From Chloroflexota bacterium (GTDB taxonomy: Bacteria > Chloroflexota > Anaerolineae > Anaerolineales > Villigracilaceae): a stretch of 41,464 nt of DNA. How positions within the stretch are numbered: position 1 is the stretch's first letter; every line of letters starts with the position of its first letter. Shown here piece after piece: positions 21,650 to 29,565 of the stretch. The stretch covers positions 1 through 41,464 of the forward strand of contig QMIW01000031.1 of assembly GCA_024434165.1 (NCBI GenBank), read 5' to 3'. The notes below the pieces were generated by a model. The model saw nothing but the letters and a program-made list of their open reading frames with translations, was not told the origin of the DNA and did not search any database. The position numbers and the translations under genes are program-made.

Positions 21650-22714
21650 ATGACAGTCAAATCCACAAAATCAAAACAAAATCCCAAAGCGGAGGAACCC
21701 GTCGAAGAGCCGGTATGGACGTATCGCGGGTATCGACTCAAGACCAGCGAGTTCGTCACCGCAATGGTGCATTTCTTCCGCGCCGAAATCCAGCGAGCCA
21801 ACGTCTGGCGCCAGCGGCTGGATACCACGACCAATTGGGCGGTGGTTGCGACGGGCGCGACCCTTTCCATCGCATTCAGCCAGCCGGGCGTGCATCACGG
21901 CATCATCATCCTGAATACACTGCTGGTGATGTGGTTCCTGTTCATCGAGGCGCGGCGATATCGGTATTACGAGTTGTGGAGTTACCGCGTGCGGCTGATG
22001 GAGACGGATTTCTATGCGGCGATGCTGGTGCCGCCGTTTCACCCCTCACCGGAATGGGCGGAGAACCTCGCTGAAAATCTGCTCACGCCAAGTTTTCCCA
22101 TTTCGATGTGGGAGGCGTTTGGCAGGCGTTTGCGCCGGAATTATGTTTGGATCTTCCTGATTCTCTATGCTTCCTGGGTGGCGAAGATCTGGCTCTTCCC
22201 CGAACCTTCCCAAAATCTGGCGGAGTTTATCCGCCGCAGTGCGGTGGGTCCGATTCCGGGCGAGATTATGATTCTCCTGGGGCTGGTCTTTTATTCCACC
22301 CTTTTCGTGATTGCGCTTGCCACCATTACCATGACCCGCGCCACAGGGGAAATCCTGCCGCGCTTTGGGGATGAATCCGCGCCCGCTGCGCCTTCAGAGC
22401 AGGGCAGGCATACCGGCTTGCGCGCGCTGCTCGTGCCGCGCCGCCGGCGCCGGCAGCTGCTTGCGTTCATCATCACCGATAAAGCCGGCGCGGTTTCCAG
22501 GCGCATTCTCACCGATCTCAAACGCGGAGTGACCGCCATGCAGGGCAAAGGCATGTACACGGGAAACGTCCATTCCGTCCTCATGTGCGCGTTGACCGTT
22601 ACGGAAGTCCACAATCTCAAATCTGCCGTTGCGAAGGAAGACCCGAAAGCCGTGGTCATTGTTTCACCCGCGCAGGAAGTTCTCGGCGGCGGGTTTGCCC
22701 CCCTGGAGGGGTGA
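21650..22714 (+). CDS. DUF2270 membrane protein fused to a DUF2179-like domain
   Basis: 354 residues. A charged N-terminus leads to a DUF2270 membrane region with four helices (about 62-80, 83-102, 163-182, 205-232) and conserved features such as FFRAEIQRANVWRQRLD, EARRYRYYELWSYRVRLME and FYAAMLVPPFHP. After an Arg-rich linker, residues about 262-350 (LLAFIITDKAGAVSRRILTDLKRGVTAMQGKGMY and then VHNLKSAVAKEDPKAVVIVSPAQEVLG, split here for reading) look like the DUF2179 cytosolic domain at the end of YitT proteins, whose fold suggests ligand binding. Neither domain has an established function. No clear ribosome-binding site; GAGAGAAAAATCC precedes the ATG. Confidence 0.78.
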   Translation: MTVKSTKSKQNPKAEEPVEEPVWTYRGYRLKTSEFVTAMVHFFRAEIQRANVWRQRLDTTTNWAVVATGATLSIAFSQPGVHHGIIILNTLLVMWFLFIEARRYRYYELWSYRVRLMETDFYAAMLVPPFHPSPEWAENLAENLLTPSFPISMWEAFGRRLRRNYVWIFLILYASWVAKIWLFPEPSQNLAEFIRRSAVGPIPGEIMILLGLVFYSTLFVIALATITMTRATGEILPRFGDESAPAAPSEQGRHTGLRALLVPRRRRRQLLAFIITDKAGAVSRRILTDLKRGVTAMQGKGMYTGNVHSVLMCALTVTEVHNLKSAVAKEDPKAVVIVSPAQEVLGGGFAPLEG

Positions 22715-22747
22715 TTTCAGTTTGAATTCGTTCGGAGTTGTGCGGAA

Positions 22748-22768
22748 ACCCCGTCAATCTGACGGGGT
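22748..22768 (-). terminator. Possible terminator of the sigma/anti-sigma operon
   Basis: A 9-bp perfect stem ACCCCGTCA/TGACGGGGT with a 3-base loop, then TTT on the minus strand, five bases after the anti-sigma stop. The T-run is short, so termination may be partial. It also lies after the convergent DUF2270 gene. Confidence 0.55.
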
Positions 22769-22772
22769 AAAT

Positions 22773-23078
22773 TCAGGATGAGTCTATTTCCTGTCCCTTT
22801 GTGTTTTCGACAACCGCGAGAAGCGCTTCGTATTCCTCGCAGCATTCATTGCAGATATCCAGATGTTCGTGAATCAGCGGGGCAATCCTCTCCGCGTCCA
22901 CCCCTTTGAGTTCGTTTTCCACGAATTCATCCAGCCTGGCGTAGATGTCTGTACAAGACCAGTCCTCGGCGCGTGCCTGCTCGAGCACTTTGAGGAATTT
23001 GACCGCCACCTCGTCTGTCATTTCAGGCTGGGGATTGAAGCGGTTGCGTATCTGTTGAAAAAGATTTTTTATCTTCAT
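22773..23078 (-). CDS. Soluble zinc-binding anti-sigma factor (ZAS-like)
   Basis: 101 residues, no membrane segment. Near the C-terminus HLDICNEC gives the H-x3-C-x2-C motif of zinc-binding anti-sigma (ZAS) proteins; a more upstream Cys (WSCTDIY, about residue 42) may complete the site. It follows the ECF sigma gene by 33 bp on the same strand, the usual arrangement for a sigma/anti-sigma pair. A soluble ZAS suggests control by a cytoplasmic signal such as redox state, as in RsrA, rather than by an envelope signal. No ribosome-binding site precedes the ATG; the short AT-rich gap includes TTTATTAA. Confidence 0.72.
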   Translation of the reverse strand: MKIKNLFQQIRNRFNPQPEMTDEVAVKFLKVLEQARAEDWSCTDIYARLDEFVENELKGVDAERIAPLIHEHLDICNECCEEYEALLAVVENTKGQEIDSS

Positions 23079-23111
23079 GCTATGTTGCAGACGTTTAATA
23101 AAATATTAATC

Positions 23112-23750
23112 TTACTTTGACTCGAAGGCGGTTAATACATCCTGGGGGGTGAGGTCTTCCAGGGAGAGCCGTTTCTTCAGCCTCAGACGGGCGTCGTGCA
23201 GGAGTTTGTAAAGCGCGTTGCGGTTGGTCTTCATCCGTTTGGCGGCTTCTTCCATGGGAATATCCTGCAAACCAAGCAGGACGAGCGCCTCGCGCTGCTT
23301 CGGGGTCAGTTCTTCCTCCAAAATGCGGCGGACCCGGGCAAGCATGTCCTTGCGTTCCGCGGAGGTCTCAGGAGAAGCGTGCGGGTCGGCGAGCAGACCG
23401 GGCGGCGGGGGAGCGTCCTCGTTTTCGGTTAATTCGTCCAGGGAGGTGTCCCGCCAGCGTTTGCGGCGCAATTCGGTCAGCGCGATGCGGATGGCGATTT
23501 TGTGTACCCAGGTGGTGAAAAGACTGCGCCCCTCGAACGTATCCAACTGGTCCAGCACACGCAGGAGCGTCTCCTGGGTCACTTCCTCCACAAGGGGTTG
23601 AAAGAGCGGGTCGTCGGAAGAGAGCCAGCGCGAAAGCGCATAAGGGAGTCCCTTCTGGATGATTCCCCGCAGGTCGTTTAACGCTTCATCGTGACGGGGA
23701 CCTTTTTCCCGCAGGTCGGCGAGCCAGGTTTCATTTGATCTTGTACTCAT
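23112..23750 (-). CDS. ECF-type RNA polymerase sigma factor
   Basis: 212 residues. Sigma region 2 lies at about 38-105 (PLVEEVTQETLLRVLDQL, FEGRSLFTTWVHKIAIRIALTELRRKRWRD) and region 4 at about 138-200 (LTPKQREALVLLGLQDIPMEEAAKRMKTNRNALYKLLHDARLRLKKRL, quoted in parts). An acidic-proline linker separates them. It directs RNA polymerase to a small regulon. The start at 23750 lacks a ribosome-binding site; a TATAAT box (minus strand, 23759-23764) ends eight bases before it, so the message is probably leaderless. It is the first gene of a pair with the anti-sigma factor. Confidence 0.9.
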   Translation of the reverse strand: MSTRSNETWLADLREKGPRHDEALNDLRGIIQKGLPYALSRWLSSDDPLFQPLVEEVTQETLLRVLDQLDTFEGRSLFTTWVHKIAIRIALTELRRKRWRDTSLDELTENEDAPPPPGLLADPHASPETSAERKDMLARVRRILEEELTPKQREALVLLGLQDIPMEEAAKRMKTNRNALYKLLHDARLRLKKRLSLEDLTPQDVLTAFESK

Positions 23751-23758
23751 ATCGGCTC

Positions 23759-23764
23759 ATTATA
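23759..23764 (-). promoter_or_regulatory. -10 box of the sigma-factor gene
   Basis: TATAAT on the minus strand, eight bases before the ATG. No good TTGACA-like box lies 16-18 bases upstream, so recognition may need another factor, possibly the ECF sigma itself. Confidence 0.45.
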
Positions 23765-23816
23765 AAAGAGACGCGCGAAATTGACCCTATCTTTGAGAGA
23801 TTCTGATAGGTTTTTT

Positions 23817-24084
23817 ACACAGGGACCCGCGAAGTCCCTCGATGGGAAACCGCCTGTCTATGAAAACAAAAACCGCCTCGATAAAAGGCGGCGGTCTGGT
23901 GGGCGCACAGAGACCCGCGAAGTCCCTCGATGGGAAACCGCCTGCCTATGAAAACAAAAACCGCCTCGATAAAAGGCGGCTGTCTGGTGGGCGCACAGGG
24001 ACTCGCGAAGTCCCTCGATGGGAAACCGCCTGCCTATGAAAACAAAAACCGCCTCGATAAAAGGCGGCTGTCTGGTGGGCGCAC
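23817..24084. repeat. Three 88-bp tandem repeats derived from the tRNA-Val 3' end and terminator
   Basis: Units begin at 23821, 23909 and 23997, exactly 88 bases apart; the fourth position (24085) falls inside the tRNA gene. Unit ends carry about 21 bases identical or nearly identical to the tRNA's 3' part (CCA, acceptor strand, half of the T arm). Each unit also holds a hairpin AGGGACT/AGTCCCT and a copy of the terminator stem CCGCCT/AGGCGG with its A/T tract. Differences between copies are few (for example CAGAGACCC versus CAGGGACTC), so the array is young. It fills the 322-base gap between the sigma gene and the tRNA; no protein gene is supported. Confidence 0.95.
24038..24067 (-). terminator. 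Intrinsic terminator of tRNA-Val (innermost of three copies)
   Basis: On the minus strand CCGCCT (24062-24067) pairs with AGGCGG (24049-24054) around a 7-base loop, followed by TTTTTGTTTTC. Identical copies lie 88 and 176 bases further along the repeat array. Confidence 0.85.
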
Positions 24085-24149
24085 AGGGACTCGAACCCCG
24101 GACCTTATGTGTGTGATACATACGCTCTAACCAACTGAGCTATGCGCCC
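24073..24149 (-). tRNA. tRNA-Val (anticodon CAC)
   Basis: The minus strand folds as a full cloverleaf: acceptor GGGCGCA/TGCGCCC with discriminator A, D arm GCTC-AGTTGGTTA-GAGC, anticodon stem TATGT/ACATA with loop ATCACAC (anticodon CAC, reading GUG), and T arm CGGGG-TTCGAGT-CCCTG. The CCA end is encoded (24073-24075). Its terminator follows directly and is part of the 88-bp repeat. Confidence 0.96.
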
Positions 24150-24215
24150 AACTTCATCGTATCCTTTGGGATAAGCGAGCGGGATTATAGTATAGCCTCG
24201 CGGCTTTGACAAGGA

Positions 24216-25424
24216 TTAAGGCGGAGGCAAATAATCCCAGGGGTTGACCTTCACACCCGCCATGATCTCAAAATGCAGGTGCGCGCCGGAGGAGCGCCCG
24301 GTGGAGCCGACCGCGCCAATCACCTCGCCCTGCCCCACGCTCTGTCCGCAGCCGACGTTCAATGCGCTCAGGTGGGCATACAAGGTCTGAAAACCGTTGC
24401 CGTGATCAATCATCACCATGTTTCCATAGCCGTAATCGTTCCAGCCTGCGTACACGATCACGCCCGCATCGGAAGCATACACCGCCTCGCCGGTGTTCCC
24501 GGCGAAATCCAGTCCGTTGTGGTTGGTCTCCGGCGACCAGTCGAAGCCCGAAAGGTAATGCTTGTTCGTCGGGTAGATGAAATTTCCGTAACCCACCGCG
24601 CCGCCGCTCACCGGGTCGCAGGCGCCCGCTCCCAGCACGCGCGCCGAGGCGGGATTTTCGCGCGTCACCCCAAGCGGCGCGCTCCAGCTTACAAAGTCGC
24701 GTTTGCCGCCGGGGATGATCAACCATGTTCCGGGTTTGATGTTCGCATTGTAGTAATCGCCGACCGCGTTCGGGTCGAGATTGTTGCCGGGAAACTCGAT
24801 AATATCTGCGGGAGTCACCCCGTAAAATTCAGCCCACTCGCCGAACGGAATACCGCCCAGCCATTCCCAGTACACGCCGTCCACCGGCAGGATGTTAAGC
24901 ACCTGCCCGGGCTGCAGGGAATGCGGGTCGTCCAGCAGGACGTTGTAATTGCCCCATAAAATGGTTTGCGGCTTTAGCCCGAACTTCTCCGCGATGCCGA
25001 AGACCGTATCGCCGTCCTGAACGGTGTAGGTGGTCAACTCCTGCCGCGGACGGCTCGGAATATTGGTGTGAATTTGCGCCGAACGGGCAATGCCCTGGAT
25101 GACGGGCGCATCCACCGCCGGGACCGAGTTGATATCCACCGGCTCGCCTCCGGCTGGACCGGAAGCCTGCTCCTCACCATCGGGCGCCGGTTCCGGCTGA
25201 CTGTAAAACCCCTGTGCCAGGACGATCACGATTGCGATGGCAATGACCGCAAATACGTTTGTGCTGATTCGAATGAGCGGCTCACCCAACCCCATTTCCA
25301 CCAGGGCGGTGAGCCAATTCGAGATGAGACTGCGCGGTTGAACAGGCGTGCTGGATGAATGTGAAGTTTCATTTCCCCCCGGGAACGGCGCGTCTTCCTT
25401 GAAGTCGTTTTGCATGAGAGGCAT
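24216..25424 (-). CDS. Membrane-anchored LysM/M23 peptidase family protein
   Basis: 402 residues. A cytoplasmic N-terminus (about 50 residues) precedes one membrane helix (about 54-73). Outside there is a LysM domain at about 131-180 (TTYTVQDGDTVFGIAEKFGLKPQTILWGN, quoted in parts) that binds glycan chains, a second LysM-like stretch at about 190-245 (GVTPADIIEFPGNNL, TWLIIPGG), and an M23 domain from about 295. The M23 zinc ligands are complete: HNGLDFAG (H-x3-D) and HLHFEI, with YAHLSALNVGCGQSV between. It should cut, or regulate cutting of, peptidoglycan during growth. The start is taken at 25424; a second ATG three codons later is equally possible. No ribosome-binding site is clear. Confidence 0.9.
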   Translation of the reverse strand: MPLMQNDFKEDAPFPGGNETSHSSSTPVQPRSLISNWLTALVEMGLGEPLIRISTNVFAVIAIAIVIVLAQGFYSQPEPAPDGEEQASGPAGGEPVDINSVPAVDAPVIQGIARSAQIHTNIPSRPRQELTTYTVQDGDTVFGIAEKFGLKPQTILWGNYNVLLDDPHSLQPGQVLNILPVDGVYWEWLGGIPFGEWAEFYGVTPADIIEFPGNNLDPNAVGDYYNANIKPGTWLIIPGGKRDFVSWSAPLGVTRENPASARVLGAGACDPVSGGAVGYGNFIYPTNKHYLSGFDWSPETNHNGLDFAGNTGEAVYASDAGVIVYAGWNDYGYGNMVMIDHGNGFQTLYAHLSALNVGCGQSVGQGEVIGAVGSTGRSSGAHLHFEIMAGVKVNPWDYLPPP

Positions 25425-25468
25425 GATAACATGGCAAAAAAATCAGCGTCAAGTGAGGGTAAAAACAC

Positions 25469-26746
25469 TTATTCTGATTTAAGCCTTACGGTCTCCGCTT
25501 CGCTGCGGCGCATGAAGACAAGCCGCAAAAGCGCAATTCCAGCCAGGCAGGTTGCGCCGCCGGCGACAATCGAAGTCTGCACATCCCAGGTCTGGGCAAT
25601 CCAGCCGATCAAAACGCTCCCAAACGGGGCGACACCCTGCAGCGCCCAGAAATACACACTGAAGACGCGCCCGCGCAATTCGTTCGGCACGCGCACTTGA
25701 ATGGTCGTGTTCATGCTGATCAATTGGATGACCGTCCCCCAGCCGATGAATACCAGCAGGATGCAGGCAAGCAATGTGTTCGTCGTCATGCCGAGCAGGA
25801 TGACCGGCAGGATAAAAAGGATCTGTCCCCAAAACAGGGTCCTGCTTTTATCTGCCGAGCCGAGATACGCCATCATAAACGCCGCCGTAACCGCGCCGAT
25901 GCCCTGCGCCATGTACAGGTTGCTGGTGCGCGCTGCGATTGAAGCCTCCACCGTCAGGGCTGGCTGGAGGATGTCGCGTGCGACGGCGGGGATTTGCTGA
26001 AGCAGGGGGATGCCGAAGAAACCCAGCAGCGCGGACATGAGAATGGCGGAGAGGACAATGGCATTCGAGCGGATGTACGCCAGCCCCTCCTTGAAATCAT
26101 TGCTCATGCCCTGGGATTTCGCCGCCTCGTTCTCGACCTTGAAACGGGTGCGCGCAAAGAAAAGACCCGCGATGACGAAGATGAAACTGACTCCGTTTGC
26201 CAGAAAGACGCTGCCCTCATTCCCGAACACGGAGATCAGCCACGCCGCCAGCAACGGACCGAGGATGCGCCCCAGATTGAACGCCGTGGTCTGAAGCGCG
26301 ATGGCGCTGGGCAGCGCCTCCCTGCCCGCCAGTTCGATCAGCATTGCCTGGCGCGCAGTCACCTCCACCGCCACCGCCGAGCCGTACAGGAACGCCAGCA
26401 GGACGATATGCCAGATTTGCAGTTGACCGGTAAACGTCAGAAACGCCAGACCGAACGCCTGCACCGACATCACGGCTTGCAGGATGATGACCGCCTTGCG
26501 TTTGTCCCAGCGTTCCACCAGCACACCGGCGGGAAGCGCGATCAGCAGGGTGGGCAGGGTGTTTGAAAAGCCGATCAGCCCCAAATCCAGAGGGCGTCCC
26601 GAAATGCGGTACGCAAGGTACGGCAGGGCGGTGGCTTGCATCCACGTGCCGATGACGGAGATGAACTGCCCGATGATGAAGAGGACGTAATCGCGCGAGG
26701 AGAGCGCGGGGAACCGGCTGGTAAGCCAGACTTTGAGGTTGTACAT
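25469..26746 (-). CDS. MFS transporter (MFS_3 / EntS-like exporter)
   Basis: 425 residues from the ATG at 26746, with about 12 membrane helices. It shows the MFS_3 (enterobactin exporter EntS / macrolide-efflux MefA-like) pattern: RDYVLFIIGQFISVIGTWMQ in helix 1, then LPAGVLVERWDKRKAVI (motif A between helices 2 and 3), and VPNELRGRVFSVYFW in the second half. Substrate cannot be deduced; siderophores, macrolides or other small lipophiles are typical. A TTG five codons upstream has AGGGTG close before it and could be used instead. It stands 44 bp before the LysM/M23 gene on the same strand. Confidence 0.87.
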   Translation of the reverse strand: MYNLKVWLTSRFPALSSRDYVLFIIGQFISVIGTWMQATALPYLAYRISGRPLDLGLIGFSNTLPTLLIALPAGVLVERWDKRKAVIILQAVMSVQAFGLAFLTFTGQLQIWHIVLLAFLYGSAVAVEVTARQAMLIELAGREALPSAIALQTTAFNLGRILGPLLAAWLISVFGNEGSVFLANGVSFIFVIAGLFFARTRFKVENEAAKSQGMSNDFKEGLAYIRSNAIVLSAILMSALLGFFGIPLLQQIPAVARDILQPALTVEASIAARTSNLYMAQGIGAVTAAFMMAYLGSADKSRTLFWGQILFILPVILLGMTTNTLLACILLVFIGWGTVIQLISMNTTIQVRVPNELRGRVFSVYFWALQGVAPFGSVLIGWIAQTWDVQTSIVAGGATCLAGIALLRLVFMRRSEAETVRLKSE

Positions 26747-26785
26747 TTTGGAATTCAACACCCTGTCTTGTGCGCCGGGCGGCTC

Positions 26786-27466
26786 TCAATGACGCTCTGA
26801 CAGCGGCGCGATCAACTCGGGGCGGTCGTTATCCGGTTTGTTGACCAGTGTCGAGACCGGGTAGGCGGACATTCTGTCAGCGGGGAAGGGCTTGATAAGG
26901 TGGAGCAGTTTATCGGGAGTCTGAGGCGAGGGGTCCAGCCAGAGGTCGTAATCCTGCGGATCGAGAATCACCGGCATCCGGCTGTGCAGTGCGGACATCA
27001 ACTCGTTGGGTTCGGTGGTGATGATGGTGCAGGTGCGCAGGGAGCCGCCCTCGGGCGATTGCCATTCGTCCCACAGACCGGCGAAGGCGAATGGCTTGCG
27101 GTCTTTCATGTGGATGAAGTAGGGTGTTTTGGTTTTCACGCCGGGGCTGGCTTTCCATTCGTAGAAGCCGTCGGCGGGGATGAGACAGCGCTTGTATTTG
27201 AAGCCGCCGCGGAAGGAGGGTTTCTCCGCAATCGTTTCGCCGCGCGCGTTGATGAGTTTGCTGCCGATGGACGGATCTTTCGACCACGAGGGAATCAAGC
27301 CCCACAGGAAAAAGTCCGCTTTGTTTTTCGCATCGTTCGGGATGGCAAGCACCGGCTGGGTGGGGGCGATGTTGTAGCGCGGCGCGAACTGCGCCGGAAA
27401 TTCGTAGTTCTCGAAAGTTTCCTTCAAATCGGCGGGGTCAACCGTCAGTGTAAATCTTCCGCACAT
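26786..27466 (-). CDS. SRAP-family abasic-site DNA-protein crosslink protein (YedK/HMCES-like)
   Basis: 226 residues. After removal of Met1 the invariant Cys2 (MCGRF) becomes N-terminal and can link covalently to abasic sites in ssDNA, shielding them. Other active-site residues are present: Asn73 in NARGE, Glu103 in FYEWK, and His161 in LHSRMPVIL. The ATG at 27466 is fixed both by the need for Cys2 and by AAGGAG just upstream; the long upstream open frame is not coding. Full length and no odd features. Confidence 0.95.
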   Translation of the reverse strand: MCGRFTLTVDPADLKETFENYEFPAQFAPRYNIAPTQPVLAIPNDAKNKADFFLWGLIPSWSKDPSIGSKLINARGETIAEKPSFRGGFKYKRCLIPADGFYEWKASPGVKTKTPYFIHMKDRKPFAFAGLWDEWQSPEGGSLRTCTIITTEPNELMSALHSRMPVILDPQDYDLWLDPSPQTPDKLLHLIKPFPADRMSAYPVSTLVNKPDNDRPELIAPLSERH

Positions 27467-27500
27467 GGGTTCTCCTTTTCTTTTCAAACATTGATCGGGT

Positions 27501-29558
27501 TTAACTCGTTGCCGGGCGCGGCACGGTGAAGTAGAACGTCGAGCCTTTACCTGGCTGGGACTCGACCCAGACCCTGCCGCCGTGAATTTCAACGATGCGT
27601 TTCACAAGCGTCAAGCCCACCCCCGAGCCCTGCGTGTTCGAGTCGAGTTTGTTGAACAGACCGAAAATCCGCTCGCAGTATTGCGGGGCGATGCCGATGC
27701 CGTTATCCTGCACAAAGTAGGCTGGTTCGCCCGCCGCAGTTGTCGTCGTCCCAATGCGGATATGCGGGTTGGGCTGGCTGCCCATGAATTTGGCGGCGTT
27801 GTCAATCAGGTTTTGCAGGACTTCGACAAGGCGGATGCGGTCGCCGAAGATTTTTCGACCTTCATCCATAAATTCCAGGCGGATGCCGCGGGCGTTGATC
27901 TGTCCTTCCGTCAGCGCCAGCGCCTCGCGGACGACATCGCCGAAATCCATCTCTTCCGGTTCGTTGATGATCCTGCCGATGCGTGACAGTTCCAGCAAAT
28001 CCTTCAACAGCAGCTGCATTTTATCCGCCGCCTGGCGGATGCGCATGAGGTCGTTGTTGAATTTGTCGAAGTTCCCCGACCTTGCGTCTCTTTCGAGGTA
28101 ACTGAGAAAACCGGTGATGGTCACGAGCGGGGATTTCAAATCGTGCGAAACGGTGTAGGTGAACCGTTCCAGTTCGGCGTTCTTTGCTTCGAGTTCGGCG
28201 ATCAGGCGTTCGCGTTCGAGTTCCGCTTTTTTTCGTTCGGTGATTTCGCGCGCGATGCCCGTGGTGCCGATGATCTCCCCCTGCGCGTTGCGAATGGGCA
28301 TTTTGATGGTCTCCACCCAGAATTCCCTGCCGGCGCTGTCCAGCAGGAGTTCCTCCACCTGCCTGCGCCTGCCGGAGCGGATGACCTCGAGGTCGTCCTG
28401 GCGGTATCGCTCGGCGTACGGCTTTGCCCAAATGTCGTAATCGGTCCTGCCGATGACTTCTTCGAGTTTACGTCCGCTTGTTTTAAGGAACTGCTCATTG
28501 ACGGCGATATAACGGCTCTCCAGGTCTTTGAGCCATGCCATATCGGGAATGTTGTTGAGGATGGCGGACTGCTGGAGCAGGGTCTCCAGCAATCGTTCCT
28601 CGGCCTGCTTTTGGGCGGTTACATCCTGCACGGCGCCCACGATGCTGGCAAGGCGGTTTTCCGTCCTGTCCCAGACCGGAAACGCAAAAATACGCTCCCA
28701 GCGAATCTCGCCGTTTTTGGTGAAGGTGCGAATCTCCGAGTTGATCACCTCCTGGTTTTGGTGCAGTTTTGCCATGTCGGCGGCATCCTTTTCAAGGTCG
28801 GCAGGATGCACGTGCGCCAGCCAGCCGCCGGTGGCGATGTATTCATCCAGCGTGTACCCGGTCATCTTCTCGAATGCGCCGCCCACCCATACGAGGCTGG
28901 TCCCGCCGTCCTTATCCACATGGGTCTCGAAGGTGTAATCGAAACTCACGTTGGAGATCAGCCGGTAGCGCTCCTCGCTCAACCGCGCGCGTTCCAGCGC
29001 CCTTGTCACGGTTCGCATCGAGAGATGCTGAAGAATGGCAACCATGGGGAAGATCACCAAACTGATGGTCCAGGTCTCCAGCGGCTGGCGAGAAGAGGAG
29101 GCGATCACCAGCCCGCGCATTTCGGCATGGATCATCAGCAGCCCCGAAAGCAGGGAAAGCCCCGCCGTTATGAAGGCGCCATGCCCGCCAAACAGGAGTC
29201 CCGCGATCACAATCACGAGCGGGTAGCCCAATAAATAAGATTCGTCGTGGATGCCTGCGCTGGTCAACGCGGAAACGGTCAGGAAAAGCCAAAACGCCGA
29301 AACCTGGATGAAGGAAGCCGCCCGAATGTGCCCCCGCCGCATCAACACCAACAGAAGGATATTGACCGTTTCCCCCACCGCCGTCTGAATCAACGCGCGG
29401 GTTAAACCCTGCGGCGCAAAGATCGAATAATAAAGGACGTACGGAACGGGCACGACAACCAGCCCCCACAGGATGACGTTCAACAGATATGCCTGGTGGT
29501 TATCCTCGTCGTTATCGAAAACAGGCGGCTGGAAGATGTGCCTCAAAAATTCCTGCAT
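27501..29558 (-). CDS. Membrane sensor histidine kinase with two PAS domains
   Basis: 685 residues. The N-terminal sensor has five to six membrane helices (about 25-180). Two PAS domains follow: about 195-320 (PAS_3 type, with FEKMTGYTLDEYIA and TFTKNGEIRWERIFAFPVWD) and about 330-445 (LKTSGRKLEEVIGRTDYDIW). Then a coiled linker, a HisKA dimerisation domain with the phospho-acceptor His472 (TVSHDLKSPL), and an ATPase domain with N-box NLIDNAAKF, DNGIGI and GSGVGLTLVKRIVE. No receiver domain or response regulator is encoded alongside. GTAAGGAA precedes the ATG. It begins only 7 bp after the selB stop on the same strand, an unexpected partnership. Confidence 0.92.
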   Translation of the reverse strand: MQEFLRHIFQPPVFDNDEDNHQAYLLNVILWGLVVVPVPYVLYYSIFAPQGLTRALIQTAVGETVNILLLVLMRRGHIRAASFIQVSAFWLFLTVSALTSAGIHDESYLLGYPLVIVIAGLLFGGHGAFITAGLSLLSGLLMIHAEMRGLVIASSSRQPLETWTISLVIFPMVAILQHLSMRTVTRALERARLSEERYRLISNVSFDYTFETHVDKDGGTSLVWVGGAFEKMTGYTLDEYIATGGWLAHVHPADLEKDAADMAKLHQNQEVINSEIRTFTKNGEIRWERIFAFPVWDRTENRLASIVGAVQDVTAQKQAEERLLETLLQQSAILNNIPDMAWLKDLESRYIAVNEQFLKTSGRKLEEVIGRTDYDIWAKPYAERYRQDDLEVIRSGRRRQVEELLLDSAGREFWVETIKMPIRNAQGEIIGTTGIAREITERKKAELERERLIAELEAKNAELERFTYTVSHDLKSPLVTITGFLSYLERDARSGNFDKFNNDLMRIRQAADKMQLLLKDLLELSRIGRIINEPEEMDFGDVVREALALTEGQINARGIRLEFMDEGRKIFGDRIRLVEVLQNLIDNAAKFMGSQPNPHIRIGTTTTAAGEPAYFVQDNGIGIAPQYCERIFGLFNKLDSNTQGSGVGLTLVKRIVEIHGGRVWVESQPGKGSTFYFTVPRPATS

Positions 29559-29565
29559 TGCTTCC

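Noticed and set aside
23821-24084. CRISPR array
   Set aside because: The 88-bp units are nearly identical throughout, with no unique spacers; they are tandem duplications of the tRNA tail.
23842-24130. Several overlapping short open frames in the tandem-repeat region
   Set aside because: They are repetitions of the 88-bp unit, which consists of tRNA tail, hairpins and terminators; no ribosome-binding site and no protein-like composition.
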